Of a stretch of DNA of 19,679 nt, positions 1-7,846 are shown piece by piece. This DNA comes from JAYWDA01 sp043779185. Its GTDB lineage: Bacteria > Bdellovibrionota > Bdellovibrionia > Bdellovibrionales > Bdellovibrionaceae. The stretch spans positions 1-19,679 of the forward strand of contig JAYWEQ010000058.1 in NCBI GenBank assembly GCA_043779185.1. Direction: 5' to 3'. Made by a program: the position numbers and the translations under genes. The notes under the pieces were generated by a model. That model saw only the letters and a list, made by a program, of their open reading frames with translations. It had not been told where the DNA came from and did no database searches. Positions within the stretch are counted from its first letter, which is position 1, and every line of letters starts with the position of its first letter.

Positions 1-2
1 GC

Positions 3-788
3 CTTGTTCTGAATCGTGCTTTTGAATTGGGGATCACGCGGATCAACACGCCGGATGCCAAAGATGTTGCGGGGTTTGTTGGTCGCTTTGCAAAAAAAAG
101 CAATTGTAAGGTTCAAACACATTTCCGTCTCAGTCCAGGATCGGACAGCAGCAAGGGCAGCGTCACCGATATTTTTGAGCAAGCTTGCCAGTCGATGGGC
201 CTTGATGGGTTGGAAACTTTTTCCTTTGAGAGCTTAGACGATATAAAAAATAATCCTCAGTCTTTAGTTGAGCTTGTTGAAATAAAAAAGAAAAATCGCC
301 TCCAGAATATTGGCGTGCTTGTTGGAACGGAGGCCGCCATTCTAGCGGCCGCTAAAATTCCGGCGCTGCAAGTCCTCCAGGTGTCTTTTAATTTGATCGA
401 AAATTCATTGAATTTGGGGACGGCTTTAAAAAAAGCTCTTGAAGCGGGTAAAATCTTACAAGCCGTCGCACCATTTATGGGTGGGGTTTTGACTCGCTCA
501 GCGCAAAATTTGCCTGAAAAATATCAAACTTTAGCGCCGTCTTTAAAAAAACTGACCGATCTTGCAGGTCGCTCAAAGATGAGTATGGAAAGCCTGTGTC
601 TAGCTTATGTGCTTCAGCAAAAATTTTTTTCAGCCGTGATTGTCGAAGCTGAAAGTAAAGACCAGTTAGTTAAAAACTGGCAGTCCTATCAGGCGGCCAG
701 TCGCTTGGAAATCCGCTGGGACGAAATTCATCGAATCACCCAAGACGATTCAAAAAAATTAGCCTTAAGTTTATCAGCGACAATCTAA
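3..788 (+). CDS. Aldo/keto reductase-fold protein, 5' end cut off by the window, probably catalytically degenerate
   Basis: The reading frame is open from base 3, so the true start lies outside the window; about 261 residues are visible. The AKR barrel pattern is recognisable: a 'FELGITRINT' strand where active enzymes have a GI-x-x-x-DTA motif, 'NIGVLVGTEAAI' near the usual GvS strand, 'QVSFNLIENSLN' (the vq-x-x-YNl strand), 'APFMGGVLT' (typical aPf-gGlLt), and a C-terminal 'VIVEAESKDQLVKNWQ' like the cofactor-side helix. The usual tetrad (Asp, Tyr, Lys, His) is not seen. The DTA aspartate is Asn, the Tyr position falls on Lys in 'NTPDAKD', the strand that normally ends in Lys reads 'KVQTHFRL', and no His follows the next strand. 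It may therefore be a non-catalytic or repurposed AKR relative. It lies 85 bp before metF and may end its own transcription unit. No terminator is visible. Confidence 0.75.
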   Translation, partial: LVLNRAFELGITRINTPDAKDVAGFVGRFAKKSNCKVQTHFRLSPGSDSSKGSVTDIFEQACQSMGLDGLETFSFESLDDIKNNPQSLVELVEIKKKNRLQNIGVLVGTEAAILAAAKIPALQVLQVSFNLIENSLNLGTALKKALEAGKILQAVAPFMGGVLTRSAQNLPEKYQTLAPSLKKLTDLAGRSKMSMESLCLAYVLQQKFFSAVIVEAESKDQLVKNWQSYQAASRLEIRWDEIHRITQDDSKKLALSLSATI

Positions 789-834
789 CTGTCTGCGTTA
801 TCACAAGGGAGCCAAGGCGAGGGTAAAACTCACT

Positions 835-863
835 TTGAAATTTCTTGCTAACAAGGGTATATT
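835..863 (+). promoter_or_regulatory. Predicted sigma70-type promoter of the metF-metH-galE unit
   Basis: A TTGAAA box at 835-840 and a TATATT box at 858-863 are separated by exactly 17 bp; each matches the vegetative consensus at 5 of 6 positions. Initiation about 7 bp after the -10 box would fall near 870, only a few bases before the metF ATG at 874. The TTG at 835 that could extend the metF frame is then part of the -35 box and not a start codon. Confidence 0.6.
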
Positions 864-873
864 CAACCCTTAT

Positions 874-1821
874 ATGAAAGTAATAGACCATCTTACAAAA
901 GCGAAAAATCCGCTTTTTAGTTACGAAATTGTCCCGCCGCCTCGGGGCCGGTCAGTGAAGGATATCATTGATATCGCCGAGGCTTTGATGCCTCTGAATC
1001 CTCCATGGATCGATGTCACTTCCCATGCCTCAAGTGCGTATTTTCAGGAAAAACCCGATGGCACCATCAAACGGCGAACGGTCAGAAAAAGACCTGGAAC
1101 CATGGGAATTTGTGGAATTATTCAAAACCGATTTCGCATCGACACCGTCGCCCATATTTTATGTCAGGGCTTTTCGAAGGAAGAAACCGAAGATGCGCTG
1201 ATCGAGCTTAACTTCTTGGGAATTCACAACGTCCTTGCGTTGCGCGGAGATTCCCCTAATTATCAAAAAGAAATTGGCAAAAACAGATCCAGCAATAATT
1301 TCGCTTCGGATTTAGTGACGCAGCTTTGTTCTTTAAGAAAAGGAATCTTCCTCGAAGAGATCTCCAACAGTTCAGCTTTAGATTACTGCATAGGGGTCGC
1401 TGGGTATCCTGAAAAACATTTTGAAGCGGCAAATTTTAAAACTGATCTGATGCATATGAAGAAAAAAGTCGATGCGGGTGCAGATTATATCACCACGCAA
1501 ATGTTTTTTGATAATGAGAAATATTTTTCTTATGTCAAAGCCTGCCGTGAAATTGGTATTCAGGTGCCGATCATTCCAGGCATCAAAATTTTAAGAAGTG
1601 TCGCCCAGCTGCGTTCAATTCCAAAAACATTCCATATCGATTTTCCCGATGAGTTGGTGGATGAAGTTTTAAAATCTCCTGACCACGTTGAAGAAATTGG
1701 CAAACGTTGGGCTTTGAAACAAAGCGATGGTTTGCTAGCGGCAGGGGCCCCTTGTGTGCACTTCTATATTATGAACGACACACCGGCAGTTGTAGAAATT
1801 GTTAAACATTTTCAAAAGTAG
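874..1821 (+). CDS. metF: 5,10-methylenetetrahydrofolate reductase
   Basis: This cytoplasmic FAD enzyme reduces 5,10-methylene-THF to 5-methyl-THF, the methyl donor used by the next gene. From ATG 874 it has 315 residues, slightly longer than the usual ~290-300. Visible family signatures are the N-terminal 'FSYEIVPPP' with the catalytic-type Glu18, 'LRGD' at 123-126, 'DAGADYITTQMFFD', 'PIIPGIKI' and, near the end, 'GAPCVHFYIMND'. The segment 'RKRPGTMGICGIIQNRF' is characteristic of a MetF subgroup also known from Bacteroidetes-type genomes (family knowledge). The frame can be extended to TTG 835, but that TTG forms a -35 box, and ATG 874 puts the first conserved strand at a normal distance from the N-terminus. 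No Shine-Dalgarno lies at a usable distance from ATG 874, which fits leaderless initiation. The stop is 7 bp from the metH ATG, so the two genes are an operon. Confidence 0.93.
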   Translation: MKVIDHLTKAKNPLFSYEIVPPPRGRSVKDIIDIAEALMPLNPPWIDVTSHASSAYFQEKPDGTIKRRTVRKRPGTMGICGIIQNRFRIDTVAHILCQGFSKEETEDALIELNFLGIHNVLALRGDSPNYQKEIGKNRSSNNFASDLVTQLCSLRKGIFLEEISNSSALDYCIGVAGYPEKHFEAANFKTDLMHMKKKVDAGADYITTQMFFDNEKYFSYVKACREIGIQVPIIPGIKILRSVAQLRSIPKTFHIDFPDELVDEVLKSPDHVEEIGKRWALKQSDGLLAAGAPCVHFYIMNDTPAVVEIVKHFQK

Positions 1822-1828
1822 TTGAATC

Positions 1829-4800
1829 ATGAAATTGCCATTGTCCCCGCTCTTGCTAGAGCTTCAGAGCCGTCTTAAAAAAGAATTATTATTCTTAGAT
1901 GGCGCCATGGGTACGATGATTCAGCAATATAAGCTGGAAGAATCCGACTTTAAAAAAGGCCCTTTTAAAAATCATCCGACAGATTTGAAGGGCAATAACG
2001 ATCTTCTGGTGATCACTCGACCCGATGTGATTAAAGAAATTCATTGGGGGTATCTAGAGGCCGGTGCGCATATTATTGAAACTTGCACCTTCAATGGGAC
2101 AAGCCTGGCCCAAAAAGAATATCATCTGGAAGCCCATGTTCGAGATATTAATTTAGCAGCGGCCAAAGTGGCTCGCCAGGCGGTCGATGAATTCCATAAA
2201 AAATATCCGCATAAAAAATGCTATGTCGCAGGGGCCTTGGGGCCCACATCAAGAACGGCTTCCTTATCTCCGGACGTGAATAACCCGGCTTTCAGGGCTG
2301 TGACCTATGATGAACTTGTCGATTCTTACTTTGAGCAAGCCAAAGCCTTGATGGATGGTGGTGTCGATATTTTATTGCCCGAAACGATCTTTGATACTTT
2401 AAATGCAAAAGCCTGTTTGTTTGCGATTCAAAAATTAGAAGAACAGCTTGGTCAAAAACTGCCAGTGATGATTTCTGTGACCATCACAGACTTATCAGGT
2501 CGAACATTGTCCGGCCAAACCGTCGAAGCCTTTTGGAACTCTGTTCGACATGTCAATCCATTAAGCGTTGGTTTGAATTGCGCCCTCGGTGCCGAAGAGA
2601 TGCGATCCTTTGTTGCCGATTTATCGAGGGTCGCAGATTGTCCCGTCAGTTGCTATCCCAATGCGGGATTGCCAAATCCATTATCACCGACAGGTTACGA
2701 TCAGACGCCTGATTCACTAGCGACAATTATTGCTGAATTCGCAGACGCTGGATTATTAAATATCGTTGGCGGCTGCTGTGGAACAACGCCTCCTCATATT
2801 GCAGAAATTGTTAAAAGATTATCTGGCAAAAAGCCCAGGATCCCGCCGGTTCTAGAGAAAAAAACGCGGCTTTCTGGATTAGAGCCTTTAAATATTTCGG
2901 CGCAAGGCCAGCGCGGTTTCCTAATGGTCGGCGAAAGAACGAATGTCACTGGTTCGCCAAAATTTGCTGGGTTAATTAAAGACAGTAAATTTGAAGAAGG
3001 CCTGACTGTGGCGCGCAGCCAAGTCGAAAATGGCGCAAATATCATCGATATCAATTTTGATGAAGGCATGCTGGATTCGGTTGCCTGTATGACAAAATTT
3101 TTAAACTATGTCGGTTCCGAGCCTGATATTTGTAAAGTGCCGATCATGATTGATAGTTCAAAGTGGAGTGTCCTTGAAGCCGGGCTGAAGTGCGTGCAAG
3201 GAAAACCCATTGTTAATTCAATCTCGCTGAAAGAAGGCGAAGCCGAATTCAAACGACAAGCTGAATTGATTAAAAAATATGGGGCTGCGGTTGTGGTGAT
3301 GGCTTTTGATGAAAAGGGCCAGGCCGCCACGAAAGAAGATAAAATTCGTATCTGCCAGCGGGTTTACAAAATTTTAACTGAAGAAGTTCAGTTTGACCCT
3401 TGCGATATTATTTTTGATCCAAATGTATTAACGGTGGCGACAGGAATTGACGAACATAATACTTATGGATTGGATTTTATTGAAGCCGTCGAAAAGGTCA
3501 AAGAACTTTGTCCTTATTCGCTGACCTCAGGCGGAATTTCAAATTTATCTTTCAGTTTCCGCGGCAATAATATTGTGCGAGAATCCATGCACACGGTGTT
3601 TTTGTATCATGCGATCAAAGCAGGCCTTGATATGGGAATCGTCAATGCCGGCATGTTGGGCGTGTATGAAGATATTGCCCCTGGTCTTCGGGACTTATCG
3701 GAAGCGGTGATATTAAATAAATCCATTGATGCCACCGAAAAGTTATTAGAATTAGCCGAGACCTTAAAATCAAAAAATTCTAAAAAAGAAATCGTCACCG
3801 AAGACTGGCGCGGCCTGCCCTTGCAGGACCGAATCACCCACGCTTTAGTCAAAGGCATCGACACTTTTATTGAAATTGACACTGAGGAAGCACGAAAGCT
3901 TTATCCAAGGCCTTTGGATGTTATTGAAGGTCCTTTGATGAACGGCATGAAAGTCGTGGGTGAATTATTTGGACAAGGGAAAATGTTTTTGCCGCAAGTG
4001 GTGAAAAGCGCGCGGGTGATGAAAAAAGCAGTGGCCGTTCTTGAACCTTATATGGAAGAAGAAAAAAAGAAAAATGTTGGTAAAAATCAAGGTGTCTTTG
4101 TCATCGCTACTGTGAAGGGTGATGTGCACGATATTGGAAAAAATATTGTTGGTGTCGTTCTTGCTTGCAATGGTTATAAAGTGATTGATTTAGGCGTCAT
4201 GGTGTCCTGCCAAGATATTATCCGTAAAGCTCAAGAACACAATGCTGATCTTGTGGGTTTAAGTGGCTTGATCACACCGTCCTTAGAGGAAATGATTTTT
4301 AATGCCAAAGAATTTCAGCGCCAGGGTTTCACAGTTCCTATTTTAATTGGTGGAGCAACAACATCAAGAGTCCACACCGCCGTGAAGATTGATCCCCATT
4401 ACCAGGGCCCTGTTGTTCATGTCGGTGATGCCTCGCTGGTTGTTGAGGTGTGTAATAAACTTTTAGGTTCGCAGAAAAAAGAAAATCTGATTGAATTTAA
4501 GAAGCAGTCATTAGCAACCCGAGAACATTATTTAAAATCAGCGGAAGATGCCTCCCAATTCGTCAGCCTTGAAGAGTCTCGGCAAAAAAAATTCCGTTGT
4601 GATTGGAAATCAGTCGATATTGCCAAACCAACAAAGACGGGTGTCATTGAAATTCCTGTCAACTTGAAAGATTTGGCTGAATTTATTGATTGGTCGCCCT
4701 TCTTTTGGACCTGGGAAATGAAAGGCCTTTATCCTAAGATTTTCGAGCATCCTAAGTATGGGATTGAAGCCAAAAAACTTTTTGATGAAGCCCAAACGCT

Positions 4801-5521
4801 GCTTCAGGAAATTATCCAAAAAAATCTTTTCTCTCCAAAGGCTTTGATTGGAGTTTGGAAAGCGCAGTCTTTGCACGAAGAAATTAAAATTATGGACGAC
4901 GAAAATAAGCAGATCAACAGTGTTTATTTTTTACGGCAACAGCGCCATAAAGAAGCCGTCGCGGGCATTCACTATAGCCTTTCTGATTTTATTGCGCCTG
5001 TGGATTCTGGCCGAATGGATTACCTTGGCGGCTTTGCAGTGACCGCTGGAGCAGAAGTTGAAATATTAGCTGAAAGCTATGTGAAAAAAAATGACGACTA
5101 TTCAAGTATCTTAGTGAAAGCCATTGGCGATCGCCTGGCCGAGGCTTTGGCGGAACGAACGCATTTAAAATATCGTCAGATGTTTGACTTTGGTCTGACA
5201 GAAAATTTAAAAACAGAAGACCTGATTGCTGAAAAGTACCGCGGAATTCGTCCGGCCCCAGGTTATCCAGCCTGTCCTGATCACACGGCTAAAATCACGC
5301 TTTGGGAGCTGATGGATGTCCAAAAACACATTGGCATTCGATTGACTGAAAATCTTTCTATGACACCAGGAAGCTCGGTCAGTGGGTTTTATTTTAATCA
5401 CCCTGAATCCAGGTATTTTCACGTTGGTAAAATTCAAAAAGATCAAAAAAATTGGTTGGCCCAGAAGCGCGGTTGGTCAGATGAAGAAAGTGAAAAGTGG
5501 CTGGCTCCGGTGCTTTTATGA
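1829..5521 (+). CDS. metH: Cobalamin-dependent methionine synthase
   Basis: This enzyme transfers the methyl group of 5-methyl-THF to homocysteine through methylcobalamin. At 1230 residues it is the full four-module length (E. coli 1227). The homocysteine module spans about residues 14-330 with zinc ligands Cys251 ('GLNCALG') and Cys316/Cys317 ('GGCCGTT'). The pterin module begins near 365 ('FLMVGERTNVTGSPKF'). The cap and B12 domain carries 'DVHDIGKN' with the lower-ligand His767. The C-terminal S-adenosylmethionine-binding reactivation domain, from about 910, has the conserved 'RPAPGYPACPDH' motif. All key residues are intact, so the organism should need or make cobalamin, although no B12 gene or riboswitch is seen here. 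The ATG lies 7 bp after metF with no clear Shine-Dalgarno, so coupling to metF translation is likely. The stop overlaps the galE start (ATGA). Confidence 0.97.
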   Translation: MKLPLSPLLLELQSRLKKELLFLDGAMGTMIQQYKLEESDFKKGPFKNHPTDLKGNNDLLVITRPDVIKEIHWGYLEAGAHIIETCTFNGTSLAQKEYHLEAHVRDINLAAAKVARQAVDEFHKKYPHKKCYVAGALGPTSRTASLSPDVNNPAFRAVTYDELVDSYFEQAKALMDGGVDILLPETIFDTLNAKACLFAIQKLEEQLGQKLPVMISVTITDLSGRTLSGQTVEAFWNSVRHVNPLSVGLNCALGAEEMRSFVADLSRVADCPVSCYPNAGLPNPLSPTGYDQTPDSLATIIAEFADAGLLNIVGGCCGTTPPHIAEIVKRLSGKKPRIPPVLEKKTRLSGLEPLNISAQGQRGFLMVGERTNVTGSPKFAGLIKDSKFEEGLTVARSQVENGANIIDINFDEGMLDSVACMTKFLNYVGSEPDICKVPIMIDSSKWSVLEAGLKCVQGKPIVNSISLKEGEAEFKRQAELIKKYGAAVVVMAFDEKGQAATKEDKIRICQRVYKILTEEVQFDPCDIIFDPNVLTVATGIDEHNTYGLDFIEAVEKVKELCPYSLTSGGISNLSFSFRGNNIVRESMHTVFLYHAIKAGLDMGIVNAGMLGVYEDIAPGLRDLSEAVILNKSIDATEKLLELAETLKSKNSKKEIVTEDWRGLPLQDRITHALVKGIDTFIEIDTEEARKLYPRPLDVIEGPLMNGMKVVGELFGQGKMFLPQVVKSARVMKKAVAVLEPYMEEEKKKNVGKNQGVFVIATVKGDVHDIGKNIVGVVLACNGYKVIDLGVMVSCQDIIRKAQEHNADLVGLSGLITPSLEEMIFNAKEFQRQGFTVPILIGGATTSRVHTAVKIDPHYQGPVVHVGDASLVVEVCNKLLGSQKKENLIEFKKQSLATREHYLKSAEDASQFVSLEESRQKKFRCDWKSVDIAKPTKTGVIEIPVNLKDLAEFIDWSPFFWTWEMKGLYPKIFEHPKYGIEAKKLFDEAQTLLQEIIQKNLFSPKALIGVWKAQSLHEEIKIMDDENKQINSVYFLRQQRHKEAVAGIHYSLSDFIAPVDSGRMDYLGGFAVTAGAEVEILAESYVKKNDDYSSILVKAIGDRLAEALAERTHLKYRQMFDFGLTENLKTEDLIAEKYRGIRPAPGYPACPDHTAKITLWELMDVQKHIGIRLTENLSMTPGSSVSGFYFNHPESRYFHVGKIQKDQKNWLAQKRGWSDEESEKWLAPVLL

Positions 5522-6501
5522 GTGTTCTAGTCACGGGCGGTGCGGGGTATATCGGATCGCACGCCGTTCAGCTGCTGCTGGAACAAGGTGAAAAAGTTTT
5601 AATCTACGATAATTTATCGAGCGGAATGAAAGCCGCTGTTCCAAAAGAAGCCAGTTTTATTTTTGGTGATATCCGCGATGGTGAACTTTTAGCTCGCGTG
5701 ATGAAGGATTATAAAATCGATTCCGTAATGCATTTTGCGGCAAAATCAGTGGTGCCTGAAAGTGTTGCTGAGCCCTTAGAATATTATGAAAATAACGTCC
5801 TTGGGACTTTGCAGATTTTAAAAGCATGCCAGAAAACCCATGTTAAAAAATTTATTTTTTCCTCGTCAGCTTCGGTCTATGGTGATGCTCAGGAAGTTCC
5901 CATCAAAGAAGAAAGTCCCTTGGCGCCGACCAATCCTTACGGTCTTAGTAAGATGATGGGTGAGAAAATAATTCAAGATATGAGTCACGCCCATGGACTT
6001 CAGTATGTTTTATTGCGCTATTTTAATGTCGCTGGAGCAAAAAAAGATCTCAGCAATGGTCAGCGAACTTTGAAAGCCAGCCATTTAATGAAAGTCGCCG
6101 CCGAGGCGGCTTGCGGGGATCGCGCGCAAGTGGAAGTTTACGGAGATGATTATTCCACCCCAGACGGAACTGGGCTTCGAGATTATATTGATGTCGAAGA
6201 CTTGGTCCAAGCCCATACTTTAGCCTTAAGTTATTTGCGAAAAGGCGGCCTCAATCAAATTCTTAATTGTGGTTATGGGCATGGATTTACGGTCCTAGAA
6301 GTTTTAGAAACCATGAAAGAAGTCAGTGGGCAAAAATTTGAAATTGTGAGAAAACCCCGCAGGCCAGGGGATGTTGGACAGTCTTTTGCCCACAGTGAAA
6401 AAATTCGAAAGACTTTGGATTGGCAGCCTAGGTTTGACGACCTGAAAGTTATTTGTCAGTCGGCTTATCAGTGGGAACTGATTCGCAGGGCTTTAAAATA
6501 G
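5518..6501 (+). CDS. galE: UDP-glucose 4-epimerase
   Basis: This cytoplasmic NAD-dependent enzyme interconverts UDP-glucose and UDP-galactose (or the GlcNAc/GalNAc forms) for surface polysaccharide. It has 327 residues, close to the family's ~330-340. The Rossmann motif 'TGGAGYIGS' is at 6-14, 'SSSASVYG' follows at the usual place, and the catalytic Tyr-x3-Lys is Tyr141/Lys145 ('YGLSK'). 'LRYFNVAGA', 'DGTGLRDYIDVEDL' and 'RPGDVGQSFA' are GalE rather than general SDR signatures. The frame opens earlier at GTG 5497, but ATG 5518 overlaps the metH stop as ATGA and places the glycine motif correctly at the N-terminus. It is probably cotranscribed with metF-metH, an unusual pairing with no obvious metabolic link. 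Its last 53 bp also encode, on the other strand, the C-terminus of the next gene. Confidence 0.95.
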   Translation: MSVLVTGGAGYIGSHAVQLLLEQGEKVLIYDNLSSGMKAAVPKEASFIFGDIRDGELLARVMKDYKIDSVMHFAAKSVVPESVAEPLEYYENNVLGTLQILKACQKTHVKKFIFSSSASVYGDAQEVPIKEESPLAPTNPYGLSKMMGEKIIQDMSHAHGLQYVLLRYFNVAGAKKDLSNGQRTLKASHLMKVAAEAACGDRAQVEVYGDDYSTPDGTGLRDYIDVEDLVQAHTLALSYLRKGGLNQILNCGYGHGFTVLEVLETMKEVSGQKFEIVRKPRRPGDVGQSFAHSEKIRKTLDWQPRFDDLKVICQSAYQWELIRRALK

Positions 6502-7747
6502 GTAGATCCATGTCATATTTAAAATAATAGTCAGCGCCTTTGGGGCAGTGGTCGGGACCCTTAAAATCTTTTTCATAAAAACACCAGCCAAAATGTTTCA
6601 TCCAGTACAGATATTGCGTCGAGCATGAGCCATCTCCGACATAGACAGCGATTTTTGCATCGGCGGGAATTTTTTCAGTTTGTAAAATATTTTGCACTTC
6701 TTGCGCTTTAAAAAAAGCTTGGCGATGAAACTCATGCTGAGTTTGCGCAAAGCCAATGATTCCATAGCCGATCAATGCGACGGCTTGTTGTTTTTTAGAA
6801 AGTGTCATTAAGGCTCGGAATAAACAAAGAAACGTAAAGACAGCCGCCGCCCAAAGATAATAACTATGAATGACTAAATGTTCGCCCCGCACAAGAATCA
6901 CCAGCGCTAAAGATCCAAAAACACCAAAGACTTCCAAGGCCTTTAAGCTGCGCCATTTCCAGACAAGAAGAAAAATAAAAACAAATTGAAACCATTCTCG
7001 CAAAATAGTTTTAAACAAGGGAACAGCATAGTTTGGAAAGGTCGCAAATATTTCTGAAATCGGCGGGATCGCTAAATAATAATAATTAAGTTCGCTTTGC
7101 TGCACCCAAAATTTATACCAAAGAACGTAAACAAGCAGACACCCGAAGGTTGTTAAAAGCATCCAAAGCCAGCGACGGTGGACCAATAAAATAAGAGGAA
7201 TTAAATAGGGTCTGATCGCAAAAGCTAAAATAAAAAGCAGTGAGGTTAAAATAGAAATCTTTTTTTGAGGAAATCTTTGATGCAAAAAAGCGGCAAGGCC
7301 GATCAAGAAAAAGCCTAAGTTGTCAGGTAAAGCAATGGTCATAAATAATAAACTGAACGTTGAAAAGCCCAAAAGAACGCCGAAGGCCGAGGGTTCATGG
7401 GGTTTTAGATATATTTTTGCCCAAGCTAGCCACACCATCATGTTTAAAATCCAAAGTAATAAAATTAAAAATTTCGGATCTAACTCCGACCAGCTGCCGC
7501 GGAGCTGACAGGGAAGACTCATAAGATAGCTGTAAAGTGGGAATTCACCGATGGCCGTACCGCTGGTCGCCCCACGATGAGCCACCTTAGGTTTCAAAAA
7601 CTCAGTCTTCTCGATGCAATAGCTGTAGGACGCAAAGGTTGTATCAGACTGCCGAATGGTATGGACCCCCTGTAAAGGAGCCTGAAGATTGAAGGCAAAA
7701 GCCACTAGTAAGATCAATGTAAAGAGCCACCGTATTTTCACTTTCAT
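6449..7747 (-). CDS. Predicted polytopic membrane glycosyltransferase-like protein (GT-C fold)
   Basis: This 432-residue protein is very hydrophobic. It has an N-terminal membrane helix (about 6-22), then a loop with 'HTIRQSDTTFASYSY' (acidic Asp35) and 'GEFPLYSYLMSL', then about eight more hydrophobic segments, and a polar C-terminal stretch of about 80 residues. An acidic residue in the first extracytoplasmic loop followed by a 'P-x-x-x-Y' segment is the arrangement of GT-C enzymes (ArnT/PMT-like) that use polyprenyl-phosphate sugars. Assignment rests on this pattern alone. If correct, it would add a sugar to lipid A, lipid or protein at the periplasmic face, which would fit the convergent galE. 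The ATG at 7747 has no clear Shine-Dalgarno. Its last 17 codons are antisense to the end of galE. It could instead be an unrelated membrane protein of unknown function. Confidence 0.6.
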   Translation of the reverse strand: MKVKIRWLFTLILLVAFAFNLQAPLQGVHTIRQSDTTFASYSYCIEKTEFLKPKVAHRGATSGTAIGEFPLYSYLMSLPCQLRGSWSELDPKFLILLLWILNMMVWLAWAKIYLKPHEPSAFGVLLGFSTFSLLFMTIALPDNLGFFLIGLAAFLHQRFPQKKISILTSLLFILAFAIRPYLIPLILLVHRRWLWMLLTTFGCLLVYVLWYKFWVQQSELNYYYLAIPPISEIFATFPNYAVPLFKTILREWFQFVFIFLLVWKWRSLKALEVFGVFGSLALVILVRGEHLVIHSYYLWAAAVFTFLCLFRALMTLSKKQQAVALIGYGIIGFAQTQHEFHRQAFFKAQEVQNILQTEKIPADAKIAVYVGDGSCSTQYLYWMKHFGWCFYEKDFKGPDHCPKGADYYFKYDMDLPILKPCESVPTDKPTDK

Positions 7748-7778
7748 AAAGTAAGTTTTTTTTAGTTTTTAAGCAACA

Positions 7779-7811
7779 CTTAGGTCTAGATGCGCCTTAA
7801 CTTTACCTAAG
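7779..7811. repeat. Inverted repeat in a divergent intergenic region
   Basis: CTTAGGT at 7779-7785 and ACCTAAG at 7805-7811 form a perfect 7-bp inverted repeat with a 19-bp spacer. It lies in the 99-bp gap between the divergent membrane-protein gene and the 588-residue protein gene. The placement suggests a regulator-binding site, but no convincing -35/-10 pair was found on either strand. A chance occurrence is possible. Confidence 0.3.
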
Positions 7812-7846
7812 AATCTTCCGTTAAGAAGGTGTGAGAAAAATGTGAA

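Noticed and set aside
789..834. Possible SAM-type riboswitch before metF (TTATCACAAGGGAGCCAAGGCGAGGG loosely recalls a SAM-I P1/P2 region)
   Set aside because: The matching conserved pieces of a SAM-I aptamer (GGCCC, GAAACC, GGCAACC) are absent, the region is only 46 bp, and the promoter sits downstream of it.
835..873. TTG start extending MetF by 13 residues
   Set aside because: The TTG lies in a near-consensus -35 box, the extra residues match no MetF feature, and ATG 874 gives a normal N-terminus.
2794..3882. Minus-strand open frames inside metH
   Set aside because: They are antisense shadows of a strongly conserved coding frame, without ribosome binding sites or recognisable products.
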